Positions 61,863-64,000 of a stretch of 64,000 nt of DNA are shown piece by piece (position 1 is the first letter of the stretch; each line of letters begins with the position of its first letter). The stretch is from Struthio camelus. Taxonomy: Eukaryota > Chordata > Aves > Struthioniformes > Struthionidae. The notes beneath the pieces were generated by a model that was not told the DNA's origin, ran no database searches, and saw only the letters and a program-made list of their open reading frames with translations. The translations under genes were made by a program, and so were the position numbers. The DNA lies in NCBI RefSeq assembly GCF_040807025.1, contig NC_090982.1, forward strand, positions 77,045,931 through 77,109,930, given 5' to 3'.

Positions 61863-63125
61863 GATGAACGCCTCTTTCCAAGGAGACATCCCCACCCCTC
61901 CCACCCCAGAGCATCAGGGGGAGCTGGTTTCCTTTAATGTTTAATATGGGAAGCTTAAAGTATCAAAATAGTGAGAGAAGCCTCAGCAAGTGCAAGGGAA
62001 ATGGGGGGACTGGGCATCCCGGAGCCGAGGAGGGGTGGGGAGCTGGGCTCCGGGACCGGGCGCCCCGGTGAGAGCCTGGGGCACAGGCAGCCACGGGGCT
62101 CCATGGCACGGGCTGGGGATGCTCAGGCTGGGAGGTTAGTGGGGAGGATAGGAGCAGGGCAATAAATGAACTTTGAAAGCTGCAGACTCGTTACTACAGA
62201 GATTTAAAGTTACAAAAATACCAAAGATCTTGGGAAATGATGCAGGCACTTGGGAACGAGGAAGAGGGCAGAGCTGGCTGGGGACTGCGGGGGAGGTAAG
62301 GCCCCGCAGGAAGGCGACGACGTGGCGGAGAGCAGCTCTAGGGGCTAACCCGTTGCACCCCAGAGCGCAGGCACTGCAGCTTCGAGCTCAGCCCCTCTGA
62401 AGAGAGGCTTGGGCTGAAGAAGATGCTCTTGGGGGAGACTTGGGGCCTCCTAAGGAAGCTGCGAAGGCAGTGGGAACTGCGGTGGGCAGGGAGATTCAGC
62501 CAGCAATAAGGCATCAAAGGTGAAAGGCGGTTCTGTGCGAGGATTCAGCAAGGGAACATGCAGAGCTGCTCCCTACCCTCCATTGTACAAGAGGGCAAGA
62601 CGCCACTCTCTCCCCTTCCCACGTGGGGGGGAGAGAGAAGAAAAGAACTGGAAAGAGAACGACAAAGGCACAAGGGAAATCCTGAAAGGTCTGGAGGGCC
62701 AGGGGGCCGGGCTGGCTGCGCGGTAGCCCAGGCCCTGCAGCGCGGCAGGGGGCTCTCCGGCCCCAGGCACCCTGCACCCCAGGACGCGCAGCGCAGGCAT
62801 GGGAAAGCCCTGAGCCAGTCCAGAAGAGGCTCCCACGCCGGCCAGGCCCTGCCAGGCACTCTGGCCGTGCCCCTGCTGCAGTGTGGATGCGCGTGCGCGT
62901 GGGAAGGTGGGCTGGGCGGCGAAGCAGAGTTGCTGGTGCAGCGCCTGCTCGGGGCAGTGGTGAGCGGTGTCTCAGTTAGGCCCGGCGCTCTGGGTGCAGG
63001 AAGAGCTCTGGTCTATCCAAGGCAGCCCTTTGCTCGAAGTGGGTCTTAAATAGGAGCCGGCGGCAGCAGTCTGTGCAGTGAGTGGCGGGAGGGCTCTGCC
63101 CAGGAGCAGCTCAGTCGCACACGGC
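61863..63125 (-). other. TLN1: TLN1 3' UTR
   Basis: Sequence between the talin stop codon and the AATAAA signal. No other gene is seen; open frames are short. Confidence 0.6.
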
Positions 63126-63257
63126 TCAGTTCTGCTCCTCGTCCCGCAGCTCCGAGGGCAGGAACTTGTACTGCTGTTGCCGGATCATGGCCAACTTCTT
63201 CCGGGCCTCCTCCAGCTCCCGCTCCTTGCGCAGCATCTCCTCCTGGGCAGCGATGAT
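63126..63257 (-). CDS. TLN1: Talin-1, last coding exon (gene continues beyond window)
   Basis: Talin links integrin tails to actin at focal adhesions. This exon (acceptor GGCAG|ATCATC, phase 0, 43 codons and TGA) encodes IIAAQEEMLRKERELEEARK then KLAMIRQQQYKFLPSELRDE and EQN, the C-terminal dimerisation helix next to the actin-binding THATCH domain. FLPSELRDE is the talin-1 form; talin-2 has LPTELREDE. The rest of the gene lies beyond the right edge. Position and strand beside TPM2 match human 9p13. Confidence 0.95.
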   Translation of the reverse strand: MIAAQEEMLRKERELEEARKKLAMIRQQQYKFLPSELRDEEQN

Positions 63258-64000
63258 CTGCCAGCAAGAACACAGTGAGAGCCTGCGGGAGCACAGCTCC
63301 CTCCACCTACGTGCTAGGGACAGAGCGTCTGCCGCAGCAATGCCCAAGAGCACCACGCAGGCAGGGGCAGGCTCTCAGGGCACCAAGGTGTTGCGCTCCT
63401 GTTTGCTGGGCCCTCTTACTGCTGCACACCATACTCTGGCTTCCTCACATCACAGCCACAGCCTTCCTGCGCTGCTGTTTCTCCAAGCTGCGGCAGAACA
63501 ATCCCAGTGGTAGGACCGCGGCCCTTTGGAGATAATAACAGGGAGCACCAGAGCTCCTGGGATTCAGCCCAACACCTGCTGCATGTGCAGGTCTCAGCTG
63601 TGAGCTCACAGCTTGGAGCCAGATCACATCCAGGGGACAGAGCTGGGACCTGTGTCACCTCATGCCGGGCAGTTCTCATCCCTTGCCCTGTGCTCCACCC
63701 TACACACGTCCTGGCTGCAGGGATGGTGCTCGTATTATCAGTGTTACATGCCTGTGACTTTGGTATGAGCATGTTCACTAGCAGTGCCTGCTACTACAAG
63801 CAGTGGGAGGACTGTGAATCCGCAGTATTTAATTGGTGGTGGGTGGGATGGGTGCAATTTTCCTGCCTGCAGCATTTTTTTGAGGCTCTCCAGAGAGGTG
63901 CCTCGTGTTGCTGGATCATAGGACATATCCCTGACACATATTCAGGCTGTGCTGGAAGCCAGAGCTGACCCTGCCCCCTACAGAACAGCCCTACTGCTCA
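63258..64000 (-). other. TLN1: TLN1 intron (partial)
   Basis: Sequence upstream of the last talin exon up to the window edge; no further exon is recognised. Confidence 0.6.

Overview
The window is nuclear DNA of a sauropsid, most likely a bird. The evidence is a CR1 retroposon with the typical tandem ATTCTGTG 3' end, several older CR1-type relics, small introns in a GC-rich gene-dense block, and vertebrate genes with clean GT-AG exons. I cannot name the species. All gene models were built by hand from splice sites, reading phase and protein homology; every coding exon reported keeps the reading frame.

Layout. Bases 1 to about 13,690 are AT-richer, gene-free DNA with decayed CR1-like relics. 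At about 13.7 kb the sequence turns GC-rich: a 42/24-nt minisatellite, a TATA-containing promoter, then CA9 (+ strand, 14,707-30,265, 12 exons, 374 aa), a membrane carbonic anhydrase with all catalytic residues but no proteoglycan-like domain. Facing it on the minus strand is an APH-1 family gene (32,514-39,600, 7 exons, 256 aa), a subunit of gamma-secretase. Next, also on the minus strand, is TPM2, beta-tropomyosin (41,703-57,725). It has two alternative first exons (1a, 1b), alternative exons 6a/6b and three alternative last exons (9a, 9c, 9d). At the right edge is the last coding exon of talin-1 (TLN1, minus strand, 63,126-63,257) with its 3' UTR.

Most notable. Mammals have CA9, TPM2 and TLN1 side by side at human 9p13 but no APH1 there. 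The human 15q22 region has TLN2, TPM1, APH1B and CA12, and 1q21 has CA14 next to APH1A. This window therefore looks like the third copy of an ancestral TLN-TPM-APH1-CA block that still carries its own APH1 gene, a candidate third APH1 ohnolog lost from mammals. The second notable item is an in-phase, brain-type 9c terminal exon in TPM2, which mammalian TPM2 lacks. Five different minisatellites lie next to the promoters or first introns of CA9, APH1 and TPM2.

The genes do not form a pathway. CA9 is a pH-regulating surface enzyme, APH1 is part of an intramembrane protease, TPM2 is an actin-filament protein and TLN1 links integrins to actin. Their proximity reflects ancient synteny.
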